Counted from the stretch's first letter, positions 1 through 5,228 are shown. The stretch: 5,228 nucleotides of DNA from Mesotoga sp. (GCA_011620045.1 WOZY01000042.1:1-5228), one strand, 5' to 3'. Notes: generated by a model not told the origin, from the sequence alone. Made by a program: numbers and translations.

Positions 1-64
1 TTGTTAGCCGCTTGGTTTATCATTTTTCGTAACTCTTGTGACAAGTGAAGAGTCTCCAAGGTCA

Positions 65-93
65 TTTGGAGTTAATGATTAGGGGAATATACT
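65..93 (+). promoter_or_regulatory. possible promoter of the lipoprotein gene
   Basis: A TATACT hexamer at 88-93 resembles a sigma-A -10 box, and TTTGGA at 65-70, 17 bp upstream, is a weak -35 candidate with about three matching positions. The predicted transcription start near 100 would leave a leader of about 37 nt before the ATG at 137. An inverted repeat CTCCAA-N6-TTGGAG at 54-71 overlaps the -35 and could be an operator or chance. The rest of 1-136 shows no supported gene. Confidence 0.35.
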
Positions 94-136
94 TGTTTTA
101 GTGAAGTCTTGCATGACTTCGATTGGAGATGATAAG

Positions 137-976
137 ATGAAAAGAATGGCAATCTTGATAATGTTCTTAGTTCTGGTTTTGATATTGACTTCCTGTTTTC
201 CCGGTTCATTCCCCAGAGTGCCAAGGAGCCTTCTCATAGATGACTCCCATAATAACAGAATTGATGATAAAGCCTCTGTCGTACTGTCAAAGCTGATTAA
301 GGCTTTCGAAGATAAGGGATATACAGTTGATCTTTCATCAGAGACTGGGTTCTCTCCTGAAGGGTATGGCATAGTTCTTGTTCTAGCACCCCAAACCTCT
401 TACTCGGTCAATGAAATGAGTGGGCTGGCTACACTCTTGAGTAGGGGAGGAAAGGTGTTGTTATTGGGAGAGTATTATCCATACTATAACAATGCTCCAC
501 TAAATGCCATAGCCTCTTACCTCGAAGTAGGAATCCAGTTTAATAATAACCTTCTGCATGACAATACAAACAATTACGATAATGAGGAAATATGGGTCAC
601 AACGACCAAATTCAATGCTCACCCTTTAACTACTGGTCTAAACAAGATAGTACTGATAGCCGCATCAACCTTGAACACATCCGGAGAGGCCCAGACAATT
701 GCATATGCTGAACCAACCTCATATGTCCCGTTAGGTGTACCCGCCGAGGAGCCTTTGTCCGGTGTGGCCGCAGGAAGCGGTTATTCGCTTTCCGAATTCT
801 CTAACCAAGTTGCTATAGTAGTTCCACTCGTCGCTGCGGCTTCGGTCGGTTCGGGAAAGGTTTTAGCGATTGGCGATATTAACCTCTTCTCAGACGATAT
901 AGAGGGATATAACTCCGGAGATTTCATTGATCTGTTTGATAACAGGAAGTTGTTGAATAACATTATCAACTGGTAG
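137..976 (+). CDS. predicted lipoprotein with glutamine-amidotransferase-like (DUF4350/GIFT-like) domain
   Basis: The product is 279 residues. The ATG at 137 is preferred over the in-frame GTG at 101 because GGAG at 125-128 lies 8 nt upstream and because the protein then begins with a typical lipoprotein signal: MKR, a hydrophobic stretch at residues 4-17, and a lipobox LTSC with the lipidated cysteine at residue 20. The mature part starts with a LLIDDSHNNR segment (32-41). An alternating strand/helix pattern follows, including the strand IVLVLAP (79-85), GGKVLLLGEYY (104-114) and, near the C-terminus, GSGKVLAIGDINLFSDD (238-254). That pattern of an early (D)xSH, a mid GG-hydrophobic strand and a late G-GD-N-F-D segment is what I recall for DUF4350 and the IFT52/GIFT class I amidotransferase-like fold. 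No catalytic Cys-His-Glu triad is apparent, so a binding or structural role at the cell surface is more likely than amidotransferase activity. Substrate and partner are unknown. The gene is apparently monocistronic and converges on the peroxiredoxin gene. Confidence 0.8.
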   Translation: MKRMAILIMFLVLVLILTSCFPGSFPRVPRSLLIDDSHNNRIDDKASVVLSKLIKAFEDKGYTVDLSSETGFSPEGYGIVLVLAPQTSYSVNEMSGLATLLSRGGKVLLLGEYYPYYNNAPLNAIASYLEVGIQFNNNLLHDNTNNYDNEEIWVTTTKFNAHPLTTGLNKIVLIAASTLNTSGEAQTIAYAEPTSYVPLGVPAEEPLSGVAAGSGYSLSEFSNQVAIVVPLVAAASVGSGKVLAIGDINLFSDDIEGYNSGDFIDLFDNRKLLNNIINW

Positions 977-1026
977 GAGAACGCCTCCTCATTAAGCTGA
1001 AGAGCTACAGACATTACAACACAAAC

Positions 1027-1053
1027 AAAGCGGGCTTGCACCCGCTTTTTTGT
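1027..1053. terminator. bidirectional rho-independent terminator between convergent genes
   Basis: AAAGCGGG at 1027-1034 pairs with CCCGCTTT at 1041-1048 across a 6-nt loop (CTTGCA), an 8-bp GC-rich stem. On the plus strand the stem runs into a T tract (1046-1051), suiting termination of the lipoprotein transcript about 50 nt after its stop. On the minus strand the stem is followed by TTTGTTTGT, so it can also end the peroxiredoxin transcript, whose stop codon is at 1074-1076. Confidence 0.88.
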
Positions 1054-1073
1054 ATTATATGCTCCCTGGACTA

Positions 1074-1697
1074 TCAAAGGCTCTTATGACAGAACCACCA
1101 ATCGAAGCAGCCTTCCTTGCCCTTTCTTTCCTCGGCCGTCTTCACGTCTGATGCGGGAGGAATTATTACGTGATCTCCAATAATTTCGTTGTTAGGCCAA
1201 TCTGCAGGAATTGCCACTCCATTCTTATCGGCGACCTGGAATCCCCTAATCATTCTCAAGATTTCATCCATGTTTCTTCCAAGTTCCTGCGGGTAATAAA
1301 GAATAGCTCTTATCTTTCCCTTGGGATCAGCAATGAACACGGCCCTGACTGTGTTTGTACCCTTCGCGGGGTGAATCAAGCCTAGAGTCATTCCAACTTC
1401 TCCCATTTCGTCTGCAATTATAGGGAATTCAATCTCGACACCCAGCTTTTCTTCTATCCATTCTGTCCACTTAATATGGAGAAATACCTGGTCAACACTC
1501 AAACCGATAAGCTCACAATTGAGTTCTTTGAACTTCCCATATCTCTTCTGGAATCCTACAAACTCGGTAGTGCAGACTGGTGTGAAATCTCCTGGATGAC
1601 TAAAGAGAACGAACCACTTTCCTTTGTATGCTTCCGGCAGAGTTATGACTCCGTGAGTCGTCTTAACTCTCTTTTCTGGAAAGTTTTCACCGATCAA
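1074..1697 (-). CDS. peroxiredoxin, Prx6 subfamily (archaeal-type 2-Cys); 5' end disrupted or TTG-started
   Basis: This is a thiol peroxidase that reduces hydrogen peroxide and organic hydroperoxides in the cytoplasm. Counting from the TTG at 1697 (207 residues), the motif [11 protein letters not shown] at 35-45 contains the peroxidatic Cys42. The fold continues with [13 protein letters not shown], a FPIIAD segment, and [10 protein letters not shown]. The C-terminal arm has [12 protein letters not shown], then Cys197 and Cys203 inside [12 protein letters not shown]. The pair spaced by six residues matches the resolving-cysteine arrangement known from Aeropyrum pernix thioredoxin peroxidase (C50, C207, C213), so a 2-Cys mechanism is likely. 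The 5' end is odd. The good Shine-Dalgarno (1721-1727) points to an ATG at 1715, which is followed by TAA, and coding similarity (IPLIGE, a family N-terminus) begins upstream of the TTG. The TTG at 1697 is the first usable start after that stop but lies 23 nt from the Shine-Dalgarno. The real start is therefore uncertain, and the gene may be a point-mutant or translationally controlled. The upstream PerR-like box suggests peroxide control. Confidence 0.9.
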   Translation of the reverse strand: MIGENFPEKRVKTTHGVITLPEAYKGKWFVLFSHPGDFTPVCTTEFVGFQKRYGKFKELNCELIGLSVDQVFLHIKWTEWIEEKLGVEIEFPIIADEMGEVGMTLGLIHPAKGTNTVRAVFIADPKGKIRAILYYPQELGRNMDEILRMIRGFQVADKNGVAIPADWPNNEIIGDHVIIPPASDVKTAEERKGKEGCFDWWFCHKSL

Positions 1698-1727
1698 TGG
1701 AATTCTCTTTTACATAATGTACCTCCC
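1698..1727 (-). promoter_or_regulatory. peroxiredoxin translation start region with ATG-TAA start-stop
   Basis: Reading the minus strand, GGGAGGT (1727-1721) is a strong Shine-Dalgarno followed after 5 nt by ATG (1715-1713), then directly by TAA (1712-1710). Codons for K, R, I and P follow in the same frame and lead into the TTG of the annotated CDS. The frame is open everywhere downstream, so a single substitution in codon 2 (for example from GAA, AAA or CAA) would explain it. The alternatives are a sequencing error, or a genuine minimal start-stop ORF with reinitiation at TTG or ATT. Confidence 0.75.
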
Positions 1728-1748
1728 TAATTAGAATCATTATAATTA
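1728..1748. promoter_or_regulatory. PerR/Fur-like operator upstream of peroxiredoxin
   Basis: The core TTAGAATCATTATAA (1731-1745) matches the Bacillus PerR box TTATAAT-N-ATTATAA at 13 of 14 specified positions. The symmetry extends to a 21-bp palindrome (10-1-10, one mismatched pair). It sits between the predicted transcription start (about 1753) and the Shine-Dalgarno, roughly +5 to +25, a position suited to repression. The 13/14 match and symmetry are read from the sequence. Binding by a PerR homologue is inferred from the family and from the peroxide-detoxifying target. Confidence 0.6.
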
Positions 1749-1759
1749 CCTAAGCAATC

Positions 1760-1788
1760 ATTATACTTTTATCTCTTTGATATATCAA
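1760..1788 (-). promoter_or_regulatory. sigma-A promoter of the peroxiredoxin gene
   Basis: On the minus strand TTGATA (plus 1783-1788) is separated by exactly 17 bp from a perfect TATAAT (plus 1760-1765). The start site would fall near 1753, giving a leader of about 38 nt to the ATG at 1715. The -35 box is half of a perfect 12-bp palindrome, TTGATATATCAA (1777-1788). The promoter lies downstream of the terminator of the preceding minus-strand gene, so peroxiredoxin is transcribed independently. Confidence 0.75.
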
Positions 1789-1795
1789 CCAAACA

Positions 1796-1822
1796 AAAAA
1801 GAGGGCCACCGGCCCTCTTTTT
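1796..1822. terminator. rho-independent terminator of the 107-residue hypothetical gene
   Basis: GAGGGCC (1801-1807) pairs with GGCCCTC (1811-1817) across a 3-nt loop. Runs of A (1796-1800) and T (1818-1822) flank the stem and extend it. On the minus strand the hairpin begins about 7 nt after the stop codon and is followed by TTTTTTGTTT, ending that gene before the peroxiredoxin promoter. Confidence 0.9.
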
Positions 1823-1828
1823 ATGTCT

Positions 1829-2152
1829 TTAACAGAGTAGATAAGGCGTTTCTTCACCATCTGGATAGATGTATGAACTAACTACTCTGTAATCGGGGAA
1901 ATTTGTTTCCAACGCTCTTGAGATCAATGAAAGGTACTCGTTGATCCGTGGCACTACTTCTTCGAAAGAACAAGACCCTTTGAGAGCCATAATCTGAACT
2001 GCGACAGTATCTTCCGTCTCGGCTCTCATATTGAGCGTGTCACCTTGGGCTCCCAGAAGCAACTTTTTTGAGAGCGTCTCAAGTATCATTTTCAAAGCTT
2101 CTGTGGATCTACTTTCAGACACAGCATACCTCAAATCGCACACAATGTACAT
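1829..2152 (-). CDS. hypothetical protein, 107 residues, possible ferredoxin-like fold
   Basis: I do not recognise this family. The ATG at 2152 is chosen because GGAGG at plus 2160-2164 lies 7 nt upstream and because the protein then starts directly with a strand, MYIVCDLRY; a longer version starting at 2194 is less likely. It has no signal peptide or membrane segment, so it is probably cytoplasmic. The order of predicted elements is strand (residues 2-8), helix (about 13-34), two strands (about 38-56), an amphipathic helix (about 59-80) and strand (83-92). This beta-alpha-beta-beta-alpha-beta order is compatible with a ferredoxin-like fold of the kind seen in small dimeric binding proteins. 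There are three cysteines (5, 61 and the C-terminal residue 107) but no CxxC metal motif. It has its own terminator, is transcribed away from the aldo/keto reductase operon, and lies upstream of peroxiredoxin on the same strand. Function is unknown. Confidence 0.72.
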   Translation of the reverse strand: MYIVCDLRYAVSESRSTEALKMILETLSKKLLLGAQGDTLNMRAETEDTVAVQIMALKGSCSFEEVVPRINEYLSLISRALETNFPDYRVVSSYIYPDGEETPYLLC

Positions 2153-2408
2153 GGCGCTCCCTCCTTCGTCTGGTTTCTTTGATTCCGTTAACAACTAACA
2201 TAGGAAGGTACCAGATGTAGATCCTGATTTCTGGAAAAGCCGTTTGTAAAAGACCGTTAAGAACAATTTCTGCAAAGTGATCAGCCCGTACGATTAATTA
2301 TACCTCAAACTATTATTACCTACATTAACCGTGAAGAGATGGGCATTCTTAACCAGCTATAATCTTTCAAATTATTAAGGTAAAATCTTGTGAATAGGGG
2401 TGATTGAG
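2153..2408. other. divergent intergenic region with possible promoters
   Basis: This stretch of about 256 bp separates the minus-strand hypothetical gene from the plus-strand operon and holds no gene I can support. On the minus strand a perfect TATAAT lies at plus 2297-2302, but without a good -35 and about 145 nt from the start codon. On the plus strand a perfect TATAAT lies at 2358-2363. Near-identical 11-mers CCGTTAA(C/G)AAC occur at 2185-2195 and 2254-2264 in direct orientation, which may be chance. Confidence 0.5.
2358..2363 (+). promoter_or_regulatory. candidate -10 box of the aldo/keto reductase operon
   Basis: TATAAT at 2358-2363 is a perfect -10 hexamer about 45 nt before the ATG at 2409. 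No convincing TTGACA-like -35 is found 16-18 bp upstream, and there is no TGn extension, so activator help or another start site is possible. Confidence 0.35.
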
Positions 2409-3230
2409 ATGATATATAGAACTCTCGGTAATAGAGGAGCAGAAATCCCTTCAGTTGGACTTGGAACTTGGGGAGTAGGAGGAAGAGATATCCCCGACAA
2501 ATCCAGAGACAGGGATCATATTGAAACTATGTCAAGAGCAATTGAAATGGGGTACACACACATCGATACGGCTGAGTACTATGGTGGAGGCCATACTGAA
2601 GAACTAATCGGAGAAGCAATATCCATCTTCAATAGAGATGAACTATTCATTACATCCAAGGTCTGGCCCAGCCATTTGCAGAGAGCCGCACTTCATAGAG
2701 CACTCGATGGTACACTCCAAAGACTCAGAACTGACTACCTAGATCTCTACTTGATTCACTGGCCTAATCCCGATGTCCCCCTTGAAGAAACGCTTTCAGC
2801 TATGAGTGAAGAAGTTCAGAGCGGTAGAGTTAGATTTATTGGTGTATCTAATTTCGATACGTCTTTATTGAAGAAGGCTGTTGCCGTTTCACGAGAACCG
2901 ATAGTAAACAATCAGGTTCTTTTCAACATTGACGACAGACTCGCAATGAATGAACTTCTTCCCTACTGCCAGAATCATGGAATTACAATGACAGCATATT
3001 CTCCACTGAGAAGAAATGCTGTAAAGACCTCAACCGAAAAACTGCTCAAGGAACTTGCCAGCAAATACTCAGCATCCATACAACAAATGATGCTTGCATG
3101 GCTACTGGGAAAAGATGGAGTAGTAGTAATCCCAAAGGCTTCAAAGCTGGAACACCTCAGATCCAATCTCGAAGCAGCAAGCATTGTCCTCGATCGAGAG
3201 GATGTAAGAGTGCTTGATTCGATTGAATAA
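2409..3230 (+). CDS. aldo/keto reductase (AKR superfamily)
   Basis: The product is 273 residues, a TIM-barrel NAD(P)H-dependent carbonyl reductase of the diketogulonate-reductase-like group. The ATG at 2409 is preferred over the GTG at 2400 because AGGGGTGAT (2396-2404) is the ribosome binding site and overlaps the GTG. The catalytic tetrad is complete: Asp53 and Tyr58 in DTAEYYG (53-59), Lys84 in TSKVW, and His117 in LIHWP. Other family marks are the N-terminal beta-hairpin with PSVGLGTW (14-21), GVSNF (145-149), NNQVLFN (167-173), AYSPL, and the cofactor loop IPKAS (241-245) followed by HLRSNLEA, which usually points to NADP(H). The chain ends soon after the last barrel helix and lacks the longer C-terminal substrate loop of many relatives. 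The physiological substrate cannot be read from the sequence. It is the first gene of a plus-strand operon; its stop codon is merged into the Shine-Dalgarno of the next gene. Confidence 0.95.
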   Translation: MIYRTLGNRGAEIPSVGLGTWGVGGRDIPDKSRDRDHIETMSRAIEMGYTHIDTAEYYGGGHTEELIGEAISIFNRDELFITSKVWPSHLQRAALHRALDGTLQRLRTDYLDLYLIHWPNPDVPLEETLSAMSEEVQSGRVRFIGVSNFDTSLLKKAVAVSREPIVNNQVLFNIDDRLAMNELLPYCQNHGITMTAYSPLRRNAVKTSTEKLLKELASKYSASIQQMMLAWLLGKDGVVVIPKASKLEHLRSNLEAASIVLDREDVRVLDSIE

Positions 3231-3235
3231 GGAGG
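3229..3235 (+). promoter_or_regulatory. Shine-Dalgarno fixing a TTG start for the cobalamin-binding protein
   Basis: AAGGAGG (3229-3235), a near-perfect anti-16S match, starts in the last two bases of the reductase stop codon and lies 5 nt before TTG at 3241. No ATG or GTG competes nearby, and the earlier TTG at 3214 has no ribosome binding site, so translation most likely starts at 3241 and may be coupled to reductase termination. Confidence 0.8.
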
Positions 3236-3240
3236 CTATT

Positions 3241-3894
3241 TTGAACGACATCAAAAGTAGTTTCGCCGATGCTCTCGATTCCCAGGATAAGGAAAGAGCT
3301 GTTCTCCTTTGCGTGGAGGCGCTTGAATCGGGAAGCATTGAAGTGATTGACTTGTATCTGGATATACTTGCGCCAGCCCTAGAAAGCTGGGAATGTGATT
3401 ATATGGCTGACAGACTATGCATATGGAAAGAACACATTAGGAGCTCGATTGTTAGAACAGTTTTGGAATGTTGCTTCCCCTATATTGTGAAGAAAAGAAG
3501 AGATAATGGATCAACCAATAATGATCAGACGGTGGCAGTACTTTGTCCGCCCGAAGAGTATCATGAGATCGGAGCTAGAATGGTCTCGGACATCTTCACC
3601 ATCGCGGGGTACAATTCAATATTCGTCGGGGCAAACACCCCTCTAGACACCTTCCTTGAGGCTGCAAAAGAACTGAGTCCAATGTATATTGCGATTAGCG
3701 TTTCAAACTACTACAACCTAATAAACACTCGAAGGATGATTTCACGAATTAAGGAGGCCGGTGGGAAATCGAGGGTTGTCGTGGGTGGAAATGCTTTCGA
3801 AAATAACCCCGACTACTGGAAGGAAGTCGGCGCAGATATCTTCCTGAAAGATCCGAGAGATATTCTAGCTCTGGGGAAGCGTGATGCGAAATGA
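3241..3894 (+). CDS. stand-alone cobalamin (B12)-binding protein
   Basis: The product is 217 residues with two parts. Residues 1-88 are mostly helical and resemble the four-helix cap of corrinoid proteins (B12-binding_2 type), with Trp50 and a Glu64-His65 pair. Residues about 97-215 form a Rossmann-like B12-binding domain: strand TVAVLCP (97-103), EYHEIG (106-111), then GYNSIFVGANTP (123-134), a strand ending IAISVS (150-155), and RVVVGGNAF (178-186). The family motif is DxHxxG...SxL...GG. Here the aspartate is glutamate, the ligand histidine is His108, and the SxL leucine is serine. It has no MerR-type DNA-binding domain, methyltransferase or mutase domain and no signal peptide. It could be a corrinoid carrier or a B12, redox or light-responsive sensor; substrate and partner are unknown. 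The CarH histidine next to the capping tryptophan is replaced by Glu51, which argues against CarH-type photochemistry. The stop overlaps the permease ATG by 4 nt (ATGA), indicating translational coupling. Confidence 0.85.
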   Translation: MNDIKSSFADALDSQDKERAVLLCVEALESGSIEVIDLYLDILAPALESWECDYMADRLCIWKEHIRSSIVRTVLECCFPYIVKKRRDNGSTNNDQTVAVLCPPEEYHEIGARMVSDIFTIAGYNSIFVGANTPLDTFLEAAKELSPMYIAISVSNYYNLINTRRMISRIKEAGGKSRVVVGGNAFENNPDYWKEVGADIFLKDPRDILALGKRDAK

Positions 3895-5054
3895 GATTAG
3901 CTTTTTCGATTGCGATGCGTTTTTTATCTTCTAGCAAGACACAAACTCTTCTCATAGTGATGGGAATTGCCATAGGTGTTTCCGTTCAGGTATTTATAGG
4001 CTCACTTATCCAGGGACTTCAAAAAGACCTGGTGGATACGACTATAGGAAGCTCTGCGCAGATAACCGTTTCCTCGTCGGAAAACAACAGAGTGGAAGAC
4101 TGGCAAAGCATAATTTCGGAAATCGCTTCTCTGGATTTGCCAACCGATCTGACGGCTCTTTCTGCAAGCGCAGATGTTCCTGTCTTCATAAGTAGCGGCG
4201 ACAGGACTTTATCTGTTCTGCTCCGAGGTCTGCAGTTCCCCGAATCACATATTATTTACAGAACAGATAGTCGTCTCATTGATGGTATCCTTCCTGAAAG
4301 CGACGGAGAAATCATTATCGGCAAGGGTCTTAAGGATGAACTCGATGTGAACCTTGGAGAAGCAATTACAATCTTCACTCCCGATAGAACAGTTGAAACC
4401 CTGAAGGTAGTTGGTGTTTTCGATCTTGATGTCGCGAGCCTTAACAAGAACTGGCTGATCTCAACAATTGGCACCGCTCAATCAGTTGGGAAACTTGGTG
4501 ATGCGGTCACATCGATAGAGATGCAAGTGAATGAGGTTTTCAGAGCTGATGAGAATGCCTCTGTCATTTCAGAACATCTTTCTGGCTCTGCTTTACAGGT
4601 CACTGACTGGAAATCTCAGAACGAAGATCTCCTCTCCGGACTGAATGGGCAGAGCGTCTCAAGCATAATGATTCAGGTGTTCGTGATCATAGCCGTTTCC
4701 CTTGGAATAGCAAGCGTCCTTGCAATAACTGTAGTCCAGAAATCAAGGCAGATCGGAATCCTGAAAGCCATGGGCCTTAAAGATTCCACGTCAAGTTTCG
4801 TCTTTCTCTTTCAGGGACTGGCTCTCGGTATTGTGGGAGCAGTAGTTGGAATTGCATTCGGAATCTTGCTTATAATAATGTTCTCCACATTTGCCGTAGG
4901 GACTGACGGAGAACCGATCATCAGAATCTCTCTGAGTTATGGGTTTGTAATGATGTCCGCGCTCATTGCCATTGGCGCTTCAACTATTGCCGCATTGGTT
5001 CCAGCCAGAAGATCCTCTAAACTCAGCCCTGTTGAGGTGATACGAAATGGCTAA
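3891..5054 (+). CDS. ABC transporter permease, FtsX/MacB/LolC-E family
   Basis: The product is 387 residues, an inner-membrane permease with four predicted transmembrane segments: about residues 19-40, 259-282, 303-332 and 349-371. A large extracytoplasmic domain of roughly 215 residues lies between the first and second, the MacB-type topology (MacB_PCD followed by FtsX domain). The cytoplasmic loop [16 protein letters not shown] (284-299) is the characteristic coupling helix that contacts the ATPase, and the C-terminal [17 protein letters not shown] (371-387) is the usual FtsX-family ending. Family members use ATP for mechanotransmission: lipoprotein release (LolCDE), export of peptides or drugs (MacB), or cell-wall hydrolase control (FtsEX). 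The length and coupling motifs fit LolC/E or YknZ-like proteins. Thermotogae have a toga-like outer envelope, so lipoprotein trafficking is plausible but unproven. The ATG overlaps the previous stop by 4 nt with only a weak GGGGAAG upstream, consistent with translational coupling. Its 3' end overlaps the ATPase start by 8 nt. Confidence 0.92.
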   Translation: MRLAFSIAMRFLSSSKTQTLLIVMGIAIGVSVQVFIGSLIQGLQKDLVDTTIGSSAQITVSSSENNRVEDWQSIISEIASLDLPTDLTALSASADVPVFISSGDRTLSVLLRGLQFPESHIIYRTDSRLIDGILPESDGEIIIGKGLKDELDVNLGEAITIFTPDRTVETLKVVGVFDLDVASLNKNWLISTIGTAQSVGKLGDAVTSIEMQVNEVFRADENASVISEHLSGSALQVTDWKSQNEDLLSGLNGQSVSSIMIQVFVIIAVSLGIASVLAITVVQKSRQIGILKAMGLKDSTSSFVFLFQGLALGIVGAVVGIAFGILLIIMFSTFAVGTDGEPIIRISLSYGFVMMSALIAIGASTIAALVPARRSSKLSPVEVIRNG

Positions 5055-5228
5055 CATAATCGAACTCAAAGATATTAAAAAGGTTTACGGAACGGTTGTG
5101 AAGACAGAAGTCCTTCACGGCGTGGATCTTGAAATCGAAGAGTCTTCGTTCCTTTCGATAGTCGGACAGTCAGGAAGCGGTAAATCTACACTCATGAATA
5201 TTATGGGCACATTAGATCAACCCTCGAG
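5047..5228 (+). CDS. ABC transporter ATP-binding protein, LolD/MacB type (partial, 3' end beyond window)
   Basis: Only the first 60 residues are present; the frame is open to the window edge. It starts at ATG 5047 with GAGGTGAT (5034-5041) 5 nt upstream, inside the permease coding region, and overlaps the permease stop by 8 nt. Visible motifs are the A-loop tyrosine Tyr14 in KKVYG, the HGVDLEIE strand region (24-31), and the Walker A P-loop GQSGSGKST (40-48) followed by [12 protein letters not shown]. That last segment is typical of the LolD/MacB/FtsE subfamily (L-N-G-LD-P-S-G). Walker B, the signature motif and the H-loop lie outside the window. It would supply ATP hydrolysis for the adjacent permease. 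The Gln after the first P-loop Gly replaces the more common Pro, a minor variation. Confidence 0.95.
   Translation, partial: MANIIELKDIKKVYGTVVKTEVLHGVDLEIEESSFLSIVGQSGSGKSTLMNIMGTLDQPS

Noticed and set aside
1..48. Open frame from the window edge to TGA at 46-48, possible tail of an upstream gene
   Set aside because: Fifteen codons with no recognisable motif; too short to support as a gene end.
32..71. Adjacent hairpins ACTCTT/AAGAGT (32-53) and CTCCAA/TTGGAG (54-71)
   Set aside because: Six-base stems without a T tract do not make a terminator, and no riboswitch-like conserved core is visible. Noted only as a possible operator.
781..1077. Minus-strand open frame overlapping the lipoprotein gene and terminator
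   Set aside because: It crosses the terminator hairpin and is antisense to a gene with a good lipoprotein signal; no domain features.
1476..1730. Plus-strand open frame opposite the peroxiredoxin gene, with 1170-1385 also open
   Set aside because: Both lie antisense to a clearly recognisable peroxiredoxin, have no ribosome binding site and encode no family-like sequence.
2975..3338. Minus-strand open frames opposite the reductase and B12 genes
   Set aside because: Antisense to two well-supported coding regions, low-complexity Ser/Leu-rich translations, no start signals.
3749..4474. Minus-strand open frames at 3749-3973 and 4256-4474
   Set aside because: Antisense shadows of the B12 protein and ABC permease genes.
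2071..4663. 13-nt identical repeat AGAGCGTCTCAAG at 2071-2083 and 4651-4663
   Set aside because: Both copies lie inside unrelated coding regions, and one 13-mer match is near chance expectation for a 5-kb window.

Overview
The window looks like bacterial chromosome from the Thermotogae, most likely a Mesotoga/Kosmotoga-type mesophile. This is inference from four things: AT-leaning composition with frequent AGA/GGA codons, strong AAGGAGG-type ribosome binding sites with some TTG starts, a Prx6-type peroxiredoxin resembling archaeal thermophile enzymes, and the tight gene packing. No 16S or other marker gene is present, so the assignment is tentative. There is no CRISPR array, tRNA, rRNA, insertion sequence or phage signature.

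Layout: (1) 137-976, plus strand, a predicted lipoprotein with a glutamine-amidotransferase-like/DUF4350-like (GIFT/IFT52-like) exported domain. (2) A shared bidirectional terminator at 1027-1053 separates it from a convergent peroxiredoxin gene (complement 1074-1697). (3) The peroxiredoxin has a compact upstream control region: a near-consensus sigma-A promoter (TTGATA, 17 bp, TATAAT), a 21-bp palindrome that matches the PerR box at 13 of 14 positions, and a strong Shine-Dalgarno. The ATG placed correctly for that Shine-Dalgarno is followed at once by TAA. (4) Upstream on the same strand is an unrecognised 107-residue protein (complement 1829-2152) with its own terminator. (5) A divergent intergenic region of about 256 bp (2153-2408) follows. 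(6) Finally a plus-strand operon runs to the window end: aldo/keto reductase, stand-alone cobalamin-binding protein, FtsX/MacB/LolC-like ABC permease, and the start of its ATPase.

The last four genes are separated by +10, -4 and -8 nt and are almost certainly co-transcribed. The permease and ATPase form a MacB/LolCDE-type ABC system. The reductase and the B12-binding protein have no obvious biochemical link to it. The B12 protein carries no DNA-binding or methyltransferase domain, so it could be a corrinoid carrier or a sensor.

The two most notable observations are the start-stop arrangement (ATG TAA) at the head of the peroxiredoxin gene together with its PerR-like operator, and the cobalamin-binding protein with variant motifs inside an ABC-transporter operon.
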